Origin: Hyphomicrobiales bacterium
GTDB lineage: Bacteria; Pseudomonadota; Alphaproteobacteria; JAPOUT01
Reading direction: 5' to 3'
Length of the DNA stretch: 64,000 nucleotides
Assembly: GCA_026708505.1 (NCBI GenBank)
Contig: JAPOUU010000108.1
Coordinates: 1 to 64,000, forward strand
A program made the position numbers and the translations under genes. Below, piece by piece: positions 6,914 to 14,842 of the stretch. The notes under the pieces are model-generated. The model was not told the DNA's origin. It ran no database searches and saw only the letters and a program-made list of their open reading frames with translations. The stretch's first letter is position 1, and every line of letters begins with the position of its first letter.

Positions 6914-7141
6914 ATGAAAACCGTGGAAGCCAACAACAAAACAGCCCATGCCGATAATGAATCTGCTCTTTCCAAGAATCAAGCCGCTGTCGAAGGACTT
7001 CGAACGGACGTAGAAAAAGCCCTTGGAGAGTTGCGCGCGATATCAGAGAAAAACTCCAGAGTTTTTCTCTTGGAGATAGCAGTTGTGGTTGGTCTTGGCG
7101 TTGCTGTTATGAGTTTGATAGTCGGATTGATAGTCAGCTAA
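6914..7141 (+). CDS. Small coiled-coil protein with C-terminal membrane segment, copy 3
   Basis: This 75-aa protein is nearly identical in layout to copy 2: MKTVEANNKTAHADNES, a short coiled coil (AAVEGLRTDVEKALGELR) and the membrane helix LLEIAVVVGLGVAVMSLIVGL. The last 60 bases of copies 2 and 3 are almost the same, including the TAATAAA stop region, so one arose by recent duplication (offset 293 bp). Its N-terminal half is closer to copy 1 (NESALSK), which suggests mosaic descent. There is no strong Shine-Dalgarno sequence before the ATG. Confidence 0.55.
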   Translation: MKTVEANNKTAHADNESALSKNQAAVEGLRTDVEKALGELRAISEKNSRVFLLEIAVVVGLGVAVMSLIVGLIVS

Positions 7142-7371
7142 TAAACATCTGCAATGGTTCTCAATTTTGCCGCCGTCTTAAAAACTCGGCAAAATCACCT
7201 TCATCATCCAACTAATCCTCCCCCGCGATAGAAAAACTTTTAGGAAGTACGCAACCCCCGCTACCGGCTTGGGAGCAGGGGCTGTGTAGGTTCGTTATTG
7301 GCCGCTGGTTATTGTGCCCGTGCTGCCGGTATCATCCTTTCCTATTTTGTCGCTAGTGTCATCACTAACTC
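7142..7371. other. Non-coding gap with two inverted repeats
   Basis: No credible gene lies in these 230 bases. ATTTTGCCG (7164-7172) and CGGCAAAAT (7187-7195) form a perfect 9-bp inverted repeat with a 14-nt loop, 22 bases after coiled-coil ORF 3. CCCCCGCT (7255-7262) and AGCAGGGG (7274-7281) form a second stem with one mismatch. Neither is followed by a T-run, so a terminator role for the convergent genes on either side is only a guess. Confidence 0.4.
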
Positions 7372-7590
7372 TTATTCGTTAGTGCCTCCTTCTGATGCTG
7401 CCGACGTGGAAGCTTCATTGCCGGAATCGGCAACGCCTCGTTCATTCCCGGTTTCATCCGGATCTTGCACCTCGTCCACCTGCGGCTTGGAGGCCCAGAT
7501 GCCATCGCCGCCGAACGCCATAACAGGATTTGTGTTGAACGCAAACACCATCAAGGCAATTGCGAAAGTCGTTGTCAGTGTTATTTTCAT
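7372..7590 (-). CDS. Small secreted protein of unknown function (72 aa)
   Basis: The start ATG is preceded by AAGGAG at 7604-7599 (minus strand), a near-ideal ribosome binding site. The first 25 or so residues form a signal peptide (MKITLTTTFAIALMVFAFNT, then NPVMA|FGG as a likely cleavage site). The mature part of about 47 residues is acidic, rich in Ser, Gly, Glu and Asp, and has no cysteine or membrane segment (DEVQDPDETGNERG, EASTSAASEGG). It matches no family I know. A convincing promoter lies directly upstream. The opposite-strand ORF over the same bases (7298-7612) lacks these signals. Confidence 0.65.
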   Translation of the reverse strand: MKITLTTTFAIALMVFAFNTNPVMAFGGDGIWASKPQVDEVQDPDETGNERGVADSGNEASTSAASEGGTNE

Positions 7591-7632
7591 GATTTTTACT
7601 CCTTGTTGCTGATTCGATTCATTGACTATTTC

Positions 7633-7660
7633 AATATATCACAAATTCGTGACTTATCAA
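7633..7660 (-). promoter_or_regulatory. Promoter with an operator-like dyad for the small secreted protein
   Basis: On the minus strand the -35 box is TTGATA (7660-7655), the spacer is 16 nt and the -10 box is TATATT (7638-7633). The spacer contains TCACGAATTTGTGA (7652-7639), which is symmetric at 12 of 14 positions. A protein bound there would block RNA polymerase, so this looks like a repressed gene. The regulator is unknown. Confidence 0.55.
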
Positions 7661-7710
7661 CAATCACGGGAATCGGCGCCCGGAAGCCATTCGAACGCAC
7701 AAACGGCCAA

Positions 7711-7739
7711 TTTCCAAAAAAGCGCCCGCGTGCTAGAAT
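7711..7739 (+). promoter_or_regulatory. Probable promoter of the pot operon
   Basis: TTTCCA (7711-7716), a 17-nt spacer and TAGAAT (7734-7739) preceded by TGC form an extended -10 type promoter. The start would be near 7746, about 30 bases before the potD ATG, which has AAGGAG as its ribosome binding site. Confidence 0.45.
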
Positions 7740-7776
7740 ATCCGCTTTGTAACACTTATGCACAAGGAGCAACCCC

Positions 7777-8853
7777 ATGAATAAAACACTTCAAACTTTT
7801 GCTGTTGGCTTTGCCTCTGTCTGTCTGCTGTCCAACCTTGCACTCAACAACGCAATCGCGGCAGACGATGAGCTCGTCGTCTTCGATTGGGCGGGATACG
7901 AAGAGCCAAACTTTCATCAAGACTATGTCACGAAGCACGGAGACTCTCCGACTTTCTCCTTCTTTGGCGACGAAGAAGAGGCTTTTCAAAAACTTCGCGC
8001 CGGATTTAAGGCGGACGTAGCACACCCTTGCGCGCAGTCAATTCCCAAGTGGCGCGACGCGGACCTCCTTCAACCCTGGGACACCTCCCGCATTCCCGCT
8101 TTTGCAACCCTTGTTGCCGGAATGGAGAACATCCCCGGGCTCTCCGGTGCGGACGGCCAATACATGATACCGCTCGATTGGGGAAACACTGCGCTGACCT
8201 ATCGAACCGACAAGGTTAACGCCGCCGACGTGCGTTCGCTGCAAGCTTTCATCAACCCCAAATTCCAGGGACAAACCTCCATTGGCGACAATGTTGATGA
8301 CGCCTACGCTCTCGCTTTCTTGGCAACCGGAGTCCTGGATTGGACCACCGCTACGGACGCGCAGTTCGAAACCGCATCCGAATGGCTTCGAAAGGCCCAC
8401 GAGAATGTCCGCGCCTACTGGTCGGATCCCGCCGCGCTTGCACAACTGATGGCATCGGGCGAGGTCAACGTTGCATGGGCGTGGAACGAAACCGCCACAC
8501 GGCTCTCCGACGAAGGCCATCCTGTCATTATGGCTCGCGACACCGACGAGGGGATCAGCACCTGGGTGTGCGGATATGTCCTGCTCAAAGGAGGCGAGGG
8601 CAACGAGGCAAAAGCCTATGACTTCATGAACGCTTTCCTCTCCGACGACACGGCCGAGCACCTCGTCTACGACTGGGGATACGGGCACTCCAACCAGGCG
8701 GCCCTCGATAAGCTGGACCAGGAAGTTCTAGCGAGCATGGGATACACCAACCTCGATAGTTTCAAGGACAAAACCTTCTGGCAGTCTCCGGTCTCAAGCG
8801 GATTGCGCGAGCGCATGATCGCCGAGTTCGAGAAAATCAAAGCCGGATTCTAG
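7777..8853 (+). CDS. potD: Periplasmic polyamine-type substrate-binding protein (PotD/PotF-like)
   Basis: This 358-aa extracellular solute-binding protein captures substrate for the downstream ABC importer. A signal peptide covers about residues 1-29 (ends NNAIAA). The mature protein starts with the family pattern ELVVFDWAGYE and has PLDWGNTALTYRTDKV, VAWAWNETA and the C-terminal hinge region typical of spermidine/putrescine-binding proteins. The fold is shared with binders of other cationic amines, so the substrate is not certain. An AAGGAG ribosome binding site and an extended -10 promoter precede it. The next gene encodes a Rieske oxygenase rather than a permease, an order that suggests uptake and oxidation of the same compound. 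Confidence 0.88.
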   Translation: MNKTLQTFAVGFASVCLLSNLALNNAIAADDELVVFDWAGYEEPNFHQDYVTKHGDSPTFSFFGDEEEAFQKLRAGFKADVAHPCAQSIPKWRDADLLQPWDTSRIPAFATLVAGMENIPGLSGADGQYMIPLDWGNTALTYRTDKVNAADVRSLQAFINPKFQGQTSIGDNVDDAYALAFLATGVLDWTTATDAQFETASEWLRKAHENVRAYWSDPAALAQLMASGEVNVAWAWNETATRLSDEGHPVIMARDTDEGISTWVCGYVLLKGGEGNEAKAYDFMNAFLSDDTAEHLVYDWGYGHSNQAALDKLDQEVLASMGYTNLDSFKDKTFWQSPVSSGLRERMIAEFEKIKAGF

Positions 8854-8876
8854 GGTTCCAATCAACGGCGATTCGC

Positions 8877-10103
8877 ATGCTCGCGAGAGAATCCATCTGG
8901 AGACAAGCACAGCCCCGCGTCGAGACTCCCCCCAACCAATGGGACCGGCGCGGGCTGCCCGGATGGAGTTACTTCAGCGAAGAACTTACACAGCTCGAAC
9001 AGGAAGAACTCTTTCGGAAGACCTGGCAGCTGGCCGGGCACGAAAGCGACATCCCGGAAGCAGGGGATTATTTCTGCTTCGATATGCTCGGCGAGCGCGG
9101 GGTTCTCCTGCGCGGGCGCGACGGGGTTGTCCGCGCCTTTCATAATGTCTGCCCGCACCGGGGCTCCCGGGTCTTCGACAAGCCCGCGGGCCGCGTCGGC
9201 GCGGTCATTTCTTGTCCGTTCCACGGCTGGTGCTTCAATCACGATGGAACGTTGCGTTCTCCCGCACAGCCCGATAGTTTTCCGCCCCTCGAAGATTTGC
9301 GGCGCACGCTTCCGCCGCTGGAAATGGAAGAGTGGTTCGGCTTCTTGTTTGTGCGCTTCAAGCCCAGCTCGCAACCATCGATTGCGGACATCATGGCGCC
9401 CCACAAAAGCGAACTGGAGCCTTACTTTTCCCGGCCGCTGCGTTCGCCGGGAAGTTTTTGGCATGTCGAAACAGACGTCAACTGGAAAGCCGTGCGCGAT
9501 GTTGATAACGAGGGATACCACGTGGAACGCGCGCACCCGGCCCTCAACGACCTTTATGGCGGTCTCTATCAAGACGGCGCCTATATCGGCGGAACTTCGC
9601 GCACGGTCGGACGCTTCAACAAAAAAGAGGGCGGGCTGTGGTCGGTGCGAAACTACAAGCGCATCCTTCCCGATATGCCCCATCTTCCCGAAAGCCACCA
9701 AAAGCTCTGGATTTATCTCGGTATTTTCCCCAACGCCGTGCTCACTTTCTATCCCGATTCCATCGGCTTCTATCAAGAATTTCCGCTCTCGGCGCGGCGC
9801 TCCTACCAGCGCGGCGCCGTCTATGGCTATGCCGATGAAGACCGTGCAACTCGTGTCGCGCGGTATCTCTCCTCGCGCATCGACCGCGATACCATCGAAG
9901 AGGACATACAACTAACCATTTGGTCATGTGAAGCCGCGCTCTCGTCCGCCTATCAGGGCGTGTGCCTCTCCGACCTTGAGTATGGCGTACGAAGCCATCA
10001 CGACCATTTGCGCGCCGTCTTGCCGGTGCTTGACCTGGACAAAGAGCCGCCCGCGGGTTTGCTCGAGAAAGCCAATCAGGACCTCGCCGTAAAGGCCGGC
10101 TAA
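8877..10103 (+). CDS. Rieske non-heme iron oxygenase, alpha subunit
   Basis: This 408-aa oxygenase has a Rieske [2Fe-2S] domain with CPHRGS (Cys92, His94) and CPFHGW (Cys113, His116), followed by the catalytic domain with the mononuclear iron pair His215 and His220 (EGYHVERAHP) and probably Asp366 (LSDLEYG). The residue three before His215 is Glu212, where most ring-hydroxylating dioxygenases have the bridging Asp; from family knowledge this Glu is found in the CntA/YeaW carnitine oxygenase group. With its place between potD and potB, this favours an amine or quaternary ammonium substrate over an aromatic one. No reductase gene is adjacent. No clear ribosome binding site precedes the ATG. Confidence 0.88.
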   Translation: MLARESIWRQAQPRVETPPNQWDRRGLPGWSYFSEELTQLEQEELFRKTWQLAGHESDIPEAGDYFCFDMLGERGVLLRGRDGVVRAFHNVCPHRGSRVFDKPAGRVGAVISCPFHGWCFNHDGTLRSPAQPDSFPPLEDLRRTLPPLEMEEWFGFLFVRFKPSSQPSIADIMAPHKSELEPYFSRPLRSPGSFWHVETDVNWKAVRDVDNEGYHVERAHPALNDLYGGLYQDGAYIGGTSRTVGRFNKKEGGLWSVRNYKRILPDMPHLPESHQKLWIYLGIFPNAVLTFYPDSIGFYQEFPLSARRSYQRGAVYGYADEDRATRVARYLSSRIDRDTIEEDIQLTIWSCEAALSSAYQGVCLSDLEYGVRSHHDHLRAVLPVLDLDKEPPAGLLEKANQDLAVKAG

Positions 10104-10105
10104 AC

Positions 10106-10975
10106 ATGTCCGCCGAGGGAGAAGCAAACGGCAAACGCGCTACGTTGCTTATTGGCGCTCCCTTCATCTACGCCGCCGCGATGCTGGTGGTGCCGATTTT
10201 TACGATCATCACCTTCAGCTTCTGGACGCAAAACTATCTCGACATCGATAAAAACTTTACATGGGCAAACTACATCGCCGCGTGGAGCGAGCCCATCTAT
10301 ACAACCCTCATGTGGCGCTCGCTGGGGATCTCCGCGGTCGTGACCTTCTTCACGGTGACTCTTGCCTATCCGCTTGCATATTACATCTCCTTCCATGTGC
10401 CCCAGGAGCGCAAAACCCTTTGGCTGTTCCTCATCACCATACCTTTCTGGACAAGCTACCTGCTTCGGGTTTTTGCCTGGAAAATCATGCTCGGATACAA
10501 CGGCGTGCTTAACTCCGGACTCATCGGACTTGGAATCATTGATGAACCCATCCGCGCAATGCTCTACAACGTCAACGCCGTCGTCATTACGCTTACACAC
10601 GCATGGGGACCTTTTGCCATACTTCCCATTTTCGTATCACTCGAGAAAATCGACCGCTCGCTCATCAACGCCGCGCGCGACCTCGGCGATGCCGCATGGC
10701 GGCGTTTCTACAGGGTCATTCTGCCGCTCTCCATGCCCGGAGTCATTGCGGCCCTGCTCATTGTTTTCATACCGACTGTCGGCGACTACATCACTCCCGG
10801 ACTTGTCGGCGGCAAGGACGGCGTCATGATCGCGAACATGATACGCCTCCAGGTCTCCAAGGCGAACAACTGGCCCCTCGGTGCCGCGCTCGCGGTTAAC
10901 GCCATGATCATCGTTGCCATCCTTTCGGTAACGATGGTCGTGTGCCTGCGTGCATTCATCAAACGGATAAGGTGA
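10106..10975 (+). CDS. potB: ABC transporter permease, PotB-like
   Basis: This 289-aa inner-membrane permease is the first of two subunits of the polyamine-type importer. About six transmembrane helices are evident, the first at roughly residues 13-37 (LLIGAPFIYAAAMLVVPIFT). The ATPase-contacting EAA loop is present as INAARDLGDAAWRRFYRVILP. The block PFWTSYLLRVFAWKIMLG is characteristic of the PotB side. It starts two bases after the Rieske stop codon and is followed by potC after five bases, so all five genes appear to form one operon. Confidence 0.92.
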   Translation: MSAEGEANGKRATLLIGAPFIYAAAMLVVPIFTIITFSFWTQNYLDIDKNFTWANYIAAWSEPIYTTLMWRSLGISAVVTFFTVTLAYPLAYYISFHVPQERKTLWLFLITIPFWTSYLLRVFAWKIMLGYNGVLNSGLIGLGIIDEPIRAMLYNVNAVVITLTHAWGPFAILPIFVSLEKIDRSLINAARDLGDAAWRRFYRVILPLSMPGVIAALLIVFIPTVGDYITPGLVGGKDGVMIANMIRLQVSKANNWPLGAALAVNAMIIVAILSVTMVVCLRAFIKRIR

Positions 10976-10980
10976 CGGGA

Positions 10981-11772
10981 ATGGGAAAGAAATCTCTCGG
11001 CATCTACGCGCTCGCATACATACTCTTTCTATACCTGCCGGTGCTGCTGATACCCATTTTTTCTTTTAATGCGTCGCCGATAGTCTCCTTTCCCATCGAG
11101 GAACTCACGACGCAATGGTATAAGAACCTGCTTGGTGAAGCCGTTCTGCACAGCGCCCTGCAAAACAGCCTCAAGGTCGGAATCGTCGCCGCGCTTACGA
11201 GCACGCTGCTCGGAATGCTTGCCGCGCGCGCAATCACAAATTACAACTTCCTTGGCCGCGCTCCCATTACCGCACTCATTATGTCGCCGCTTGTGCTTCC
11301 GGAAATCATTGTCGGAATCTCGCTGTTGATAGTGTTACAGCAGCTCGGACTCAATTTGTCGCTCTTCACCGTCGCGCTCGGACACATCCTGCTATGCCTG
11401 CCGTTTGCGATTATCGTGCTGCGATCGAGCTTCGAGGGACTCGATAAGAGCCTGGAATACGCCGCACAAGACCTCGGGGAGACGCCTTTCTGGGTGTTTT
11501 TGCGCGTAACGCTTCCGCTCATCCTGCCGGGCGTGCTGGCGAGCTTGCTCATCACCTTTACAATTTCGTTTGACGAATTCCTGGTTGCCTTCTTCCTTGC
11601 CGGAAACGAGCCGACCCTGCCGGTATACATATGGAGCCAGTTGCGCTTTATCGCAAAACTCCCCAACATTCTTGCGCTTGGAAGCCTGATACTTTTATTC
11701 TCATTTCTGCTATTATGGGGCGCGGACTTGTTGCGCCGACATGCGGAAAAACGAATGCAAACGGTAAAATAA
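10981..11772 (+). CDS. potC: ABC transporter permease, PotC-like
   Basis: This 263-aa second permease subunit has several membrane helices, starting with the segment after MGKKSLGIYALAYILFLYLP, and an EAA loop as LEYAAQDLGETPFWVFLRVTLP. FTISFDEFLVAFFLAG is typical of PotC. The chosen ATG at 10981 follows the potB stop by five bases; an upstream in-frame ATG at 10942 would run back into potB. Confidence 0.92.
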   Translation: MGKKSLGIYALAYILFLYLPVLLIPIFSFNASPIVSFPIEELTTQWYKNLLGEAVLHSALQNSLKVGIVAALTSTLLGMLAARAITNYNFLGRAPITALIMSPLVLPEIIVGISLLIVLQQLGLNLSLFTVALGHILLCLPFAIIVLRSSFEGLDKSLEYAAQDLGETPFWVFLRVTLPLILPGVLASLLITFTISFDEFLVAFFLAGNEPTLPVYIWSQLRFIAKLPNILALGSLILLFSFLLLWGADLLRRHAEKRMQTVK

Positions 11773-11789
11773 AAAGAGGGAGATTCATC

Positions 11790-12881
11790 ATGCAGCAGCA
11801 CGCCCCCATCATCCGGGCCGAGGGAATCAGCAAAAGATACGGCGACTTTCATGCGATCGACAATGTCGACCTTGAAGTGCGTCGGGGTGAATTCTTTTCT
11901 CTGCTGGGACCGTCCGGATGCGGGAAAACCTCCCTGCTTTCATGCATTGCCGGACTCATCGAGCCGAGCGAGGGCAAGATCTTCATCGATGAACAAGACA
12001 TGACCGGCGTGCCCGCGAACTTGCGGCCTTCGAACATGGTGTTTCAAAATTATGCAATTTTCCCGCACTTGAACGTTGTCGACAATGTCGGTTTCGGGCT
12101 GCGCTCGCTCCGCCTCGACAAGAGCGAACATATCAGGCGGGTTCACGAAGCGCTCGCGATGGTCGGACTCGAAGGTTACGACCAACGTCGCCCGCAGGAG
12201 CTTTCCGGCGGGCAAAAGCAGCGCGTCGCCCTTGCACGCGCGCTCGTGTTGCGCCCGAAAGTCCTGCTCTTGGACGAGCCTCTTTCCGCGCTTGATAAAA
12301 AGCTGCGCGAACAAATGCAACTCGAACTTCGGCGCTTGCAACTCCAGGTCGGCATCACTTTCATTCTTGTCACCCACGACCAGGAAGAAGCTCTCACCAT
12401 GTCCGACCGCATCGCCGTGATGTTCGAGGGCAAAATCGCCCAACTCGCGACTCCGCAGGAAGTCTATGACCGTCCCGTTAACCTGCGTGTCGCCGATTTT
12501 ATCGGCGGCATGAACTTCCTCAATGGGCGGCTGCGCGAATCTCCCGGGCAAACCCTTCGCGTCGACATCCCCGCGTTCGGGGAGGTGGAGGTGGAGCGCC
12601 CCGAAGGTTTCGCGCCCAAATCGGGCGATATCACGCTGGGAATGCGGCCCGAGCATATGTCGCTGTTGCTGGAGGCGAACCTGCCGGCAGAGCGCAGCGT
12701 TCCGGCAAAAGTCGCCAATGTGGCATATTACGGCGATATGACCTATTATTACATGGAATTAGACGCTATAGAGGAACCCATTGTTGTAACCATGCGTAAC
12801 ACCACAGGCAGACCCATTCTCTCCGCCGGGGAGCAGACGAGCATCGGCTGGTCGCCGTCAGCATTAAGGCCGCTCTCATGA
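11790..12881 (+). CDS. potA: ABC transporter ATP-binding protein, PotA-like
   Basis: This 363-aa ATPase drives the importer from the cytoplasmic face. It shows Walker A GPSGCGKT (40-47), the Q-loop in VFQNYAIFPHL, the signature LSGGQKQR (138-145), Walker B LLLDEP and the switch histidine in LVTHDQEEA. After about residue 240 comes a regulatory TOBE-type domain (GDITLGMRPEHMS). The start was set at ATG 11790, with GAGGGAG seven bases upstream. The stop overlaps the rlpA start as ATGA, tying the transport operon to the cell-wall genes downstream. Confidence 0.93.
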   Translation: MQQHAPIIRAEGISKRYGDFHAIDNVDLEVRRGEFFSLLGPSGCGKTSLLSCIAGLIEPSEGKIFIDEQDMTGVPANLRPSNMVFQNYAIFPHLNVVDNVGFGLRSLRLDKSEHIRRVHEALAMVGLEGYDQRRPQELSGGQKQRVALARALVLRPKVLLLDEPLSALDKKLREQMQLELRRLQLQVGITFILVTHDQEEALTMSDRIAVMFEGKIAQLATPQEVYDRPVNLRVADFIGGMNFLNGRLRESPGQTLRVDIPAFGEVEVERPEGFAPKSGDITLGMRPEHMSLLLEANLPAERSVPAKVANVAYYGDMTYYYMELDAIEEPIVVTMRNTTGRPILSAGEQTSIGWSPSALRPLS

Positions 12882-13654
12882 CATTTGCACGCGTTAACAT
12901 CCTTGTCTTTGCGATGCTGATGCTTTCGGCCTGCTCGCTGGGCCCGCTATGGGATGATCACCCGCCGCTTACGGGCAAGTATAAAATCGGCAAACCGTAC
13001 CAGATTAAGGGGCAGTGGTATTACCCGGAACATGACCCCAACTATGATGAAATCGGGCTTGCCTCGTGGTACGGCCCCGGCTTCCACGGCAATAAGACCG
13101 CCAACGGCGAAATTTTCGACCAAGACGCGCTCACGGCCGCGCATACGACCTTGCCGATGCCCACGCTTGTGCGCGTGACCAATCTCGATAACGGGCGCTC
13201 CCTGGTCTTGCGCGTGAATGACCGCGGTCCCTTTGTGAAGGATCGTATTATAGACGTATCGCGTCGTGCGGCGGAGGACTTGGGATTTCGACACCAGGGC
13301 GTTGCCAGGGTTCGGGTGAAATATCTCGCCGGCGGTCCGGACAAAGGGCAGCCTGTAGCGAAGGCGCCGAGCAGGACGGCGCCCAAAGTCTCTCGGCGGG
13401 ATTTATTCGTGCAGGCCGGGGCGCTGCAGAACTATGAAAACGCTGTAAGTTTGCGTGACATCTTGAGCCGCTTTGGAAATTCTCACATCAACACGATTGC
13501 CACGAACAACGGGACTGTCTATCGCATTCGCTTGGGGCCTTGGAGAGATTGGAATGCAGCGAGCCTCACCCTGCAGAAAGTCCGCGACAGCGGCTTTTCC
13601 CGTGCGCAGATTATCGAGGTTGAGGAGCGCACCTTTGGAACCGGGGGCTCCTGA
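12878..13654 (+). CDS. rlpA: Septal-ring lipoprotein RlpA (lytic transglycosylase-like)
   Basis: This 258-aa protein carries a lipoprotein signal with lipobox LSAC, lipidated at Cys19. Next is the double-psi beta-barrel domain (LASWYGPGFHGNKTANGE, VRVNDRGPF with the conserved Asp), then a linker and a C-terminal SPOR domain of about 75 residues (DLFVQAGALQNYENA to the end) that binds denuded glycan strands at the division site. In related bacteria RlpA cleaves such glycans. It is followed by dacA, as in many proteobacteria, so both act on periplasmic peptidoglycan. Confidence 0.92.
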   Translation: MTFARVNILVFAMLMLSACSLGPLWDDHPPLTGKYKIGKPYQIKGQWYYPEHDPNYDEIGLASWYGPGFHGNKTANGEIFDQDALTAAHTTLPMPTLVRVTNLDNGRSLVLRVNDRGPFVKDRIIDVSRRAAEDLGFRHQGVARVRVKYLAGGPDKGQPVAKAPSRTAPKVSRRDLFVQAGALQNYENAVSLRDILSRFGNSHINTIATNNGTVYRIRLGPWRDWNAASLTLQKVRDSGFSRAQIIEVEERTFGTGGS

Positions 13655-13684
13655 TCCGCAGTTAATGGAAAGAGAAAAAAGAAC

Positions 13685-14842
13685 ATGAACCGAAAGTTAT
13701 ATTTCCTCGCCGCTGTTGTTTTTGTGTTTGCGCTTGCGCCTTTTCGTTTGGCTGTGGCGCAACAGGACACTTCCGCCTCTTATGCGGTTTTGATGGATGC
13801 GGAAAGCGGAGCGGTTTTATTCGAAAAGAACGGCGATGCCCGAATGATGCCGGCAAGCATGAGTAAATTGATGTCGATGCTGCTGCTGTTTGACAAGATT
13901 AAGGCGGGGGAAATTTCGCTGGAGGATGAATTGCTAGTGAGCGAGGATGCCTGGAAGAGGGGAGGGGCGAAGTCGGGCTCGTCGACGATGTTTGCTGACC
14001 CGAATTCCTTGATTCGCCTGGAAGACCTGGTTCGAGGGGTTATCGTGCAGTCGGCAAATGATGCATCCATTGCCATCGCCGAGGGCATTGCCGGCTCGGA
14101 AAGCGCCTTTGCCTTGCAAATGAATCACCGTGCAAAGGAGCTGGGAATGGAGAACTCAAACTTCGTCAATTCGAGCGGCTGGCCCGATCCGCAACATTAC
14201 ACTTCGGCGATGGACCTTGCCCGAGTGGCGCGCTACATCGTGCTCGAGCAGCCCGACCATCATGCCTACTATGCGGAGAGGGAATTCGAATGGAACGGCA
14301 TCAGGCAGTTTAATCGAAACCCGCTACTGGGCTCCGGGATGGGAGTGGATGGATTAAAAACCGGACACACGGAGGAATCCGGATACGGACTGGTTGCTTC
14401 CGCCAGAAAAGACGGGCAACGGCTCATTCTTGTTGTAAACGGGCTCGAATCAAAACAAAAGCGGTCGCAAGAGGCGCGCCGGTTGTTGCGCTGGGGGTTT
14501 TCGGCATTTCGCCCTTATCGTTTGATCAACGCGGGAGAAACGGTTGCCAAGGTTCCCGTGTGGCACGGAGAGCATCGTCATGCCGATCTCGTTGTGCGCG
14601 AACCGGTCGAGGTCGTTTGGACTCCGGGACAGCGAAGCCAGCTTGAAGCGAAGGTGGTTTACGAGAATCCCCTGTATGCTCCCATTGACACAGAAACGCC
14701 CGTTGCGCGTCTGATATTCAGCGCGCCGCAGACAAAGAGTGTTGAGGTTCCGTTGTGGAGCAAGCATGCGATAAAACGTTCGGGAATGTTCGCGCGGGCG
14801 CTTGCTACGCTTGAATCGATGATTTATCCGCCCGTTCCTTGA
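13685..14842 (+). CDS. dacA: D-alanyl-D-alanine carboxypeptidase (PBP5/6 family)
   Basis: This periplasmic serine peptidase trims the terminal D-alanine of peptidoglycan pentapeptides. It has 385 aa with a signal peptide ending near residue 25 (LAVAQ). The three active-site motifs are SMSK (58-61, Ser58 nucleophile), SAN (123-125) and KTG (225-227). A C-terminal beta-rich domain follows, and the last residues (KRSGMFARALATLESMIYP) could form the amphipathic membrane anchor of the family. The spacing from rlpA is 30 bases. The stop overlaps the tmk start by one base. Confidence 0.94.
   Translation: MNRKLYFLAAVVFVFALAPFRLAVAQQDTSASYAVLMDAESGAVLFEKNGDARMMPASMSKLMSMLLLFDKIKAGEISLEDELLVSEDAWKRGGAKSGSSTMFADPNSLIRLEDLVRGVIVQSANDASIAIAEGIAGSESAFALQMNHRAKELGMENSNFVNSSGWPDPQHYTSAMDLARVARYIVLEQPDHHAYYAEREFEWNGIRQFNRNPLLGSGMGVDGLKTGHTEESGYGLVASARKDGQRLILVVNGLESKQKRSQEARRLLRWGFSAFRPYRLINAGETVAKVPVWHGEHRHADLVVREPVEVVWTPGQRSQLEAKVVYENPLYAPIDTETPVARLIFSAPQTKSVEVPLWSKHAIKRSGMFARALATLESMIYPPVP

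Larger units (their letters stand above)
6621..7159. repeat. Direct duplication carrying coiled-coil ORFs 2 and 3
   Basis: Segments 6621-6866 and 6914-7159 align along most of their length at an offset of 293 bp, with near identity over the membrane-helix codons and about 15 bases past the stops. The similarity fades upstream of each ATG. Confidence 0.75.

Noticed and set aside
8862-9911. 349-codon ORF antisense to the Rieske gene
   Set aside because: It is a shadow in a GC-rich gene. The plus strand carries Rieske and iron-binding motifs.
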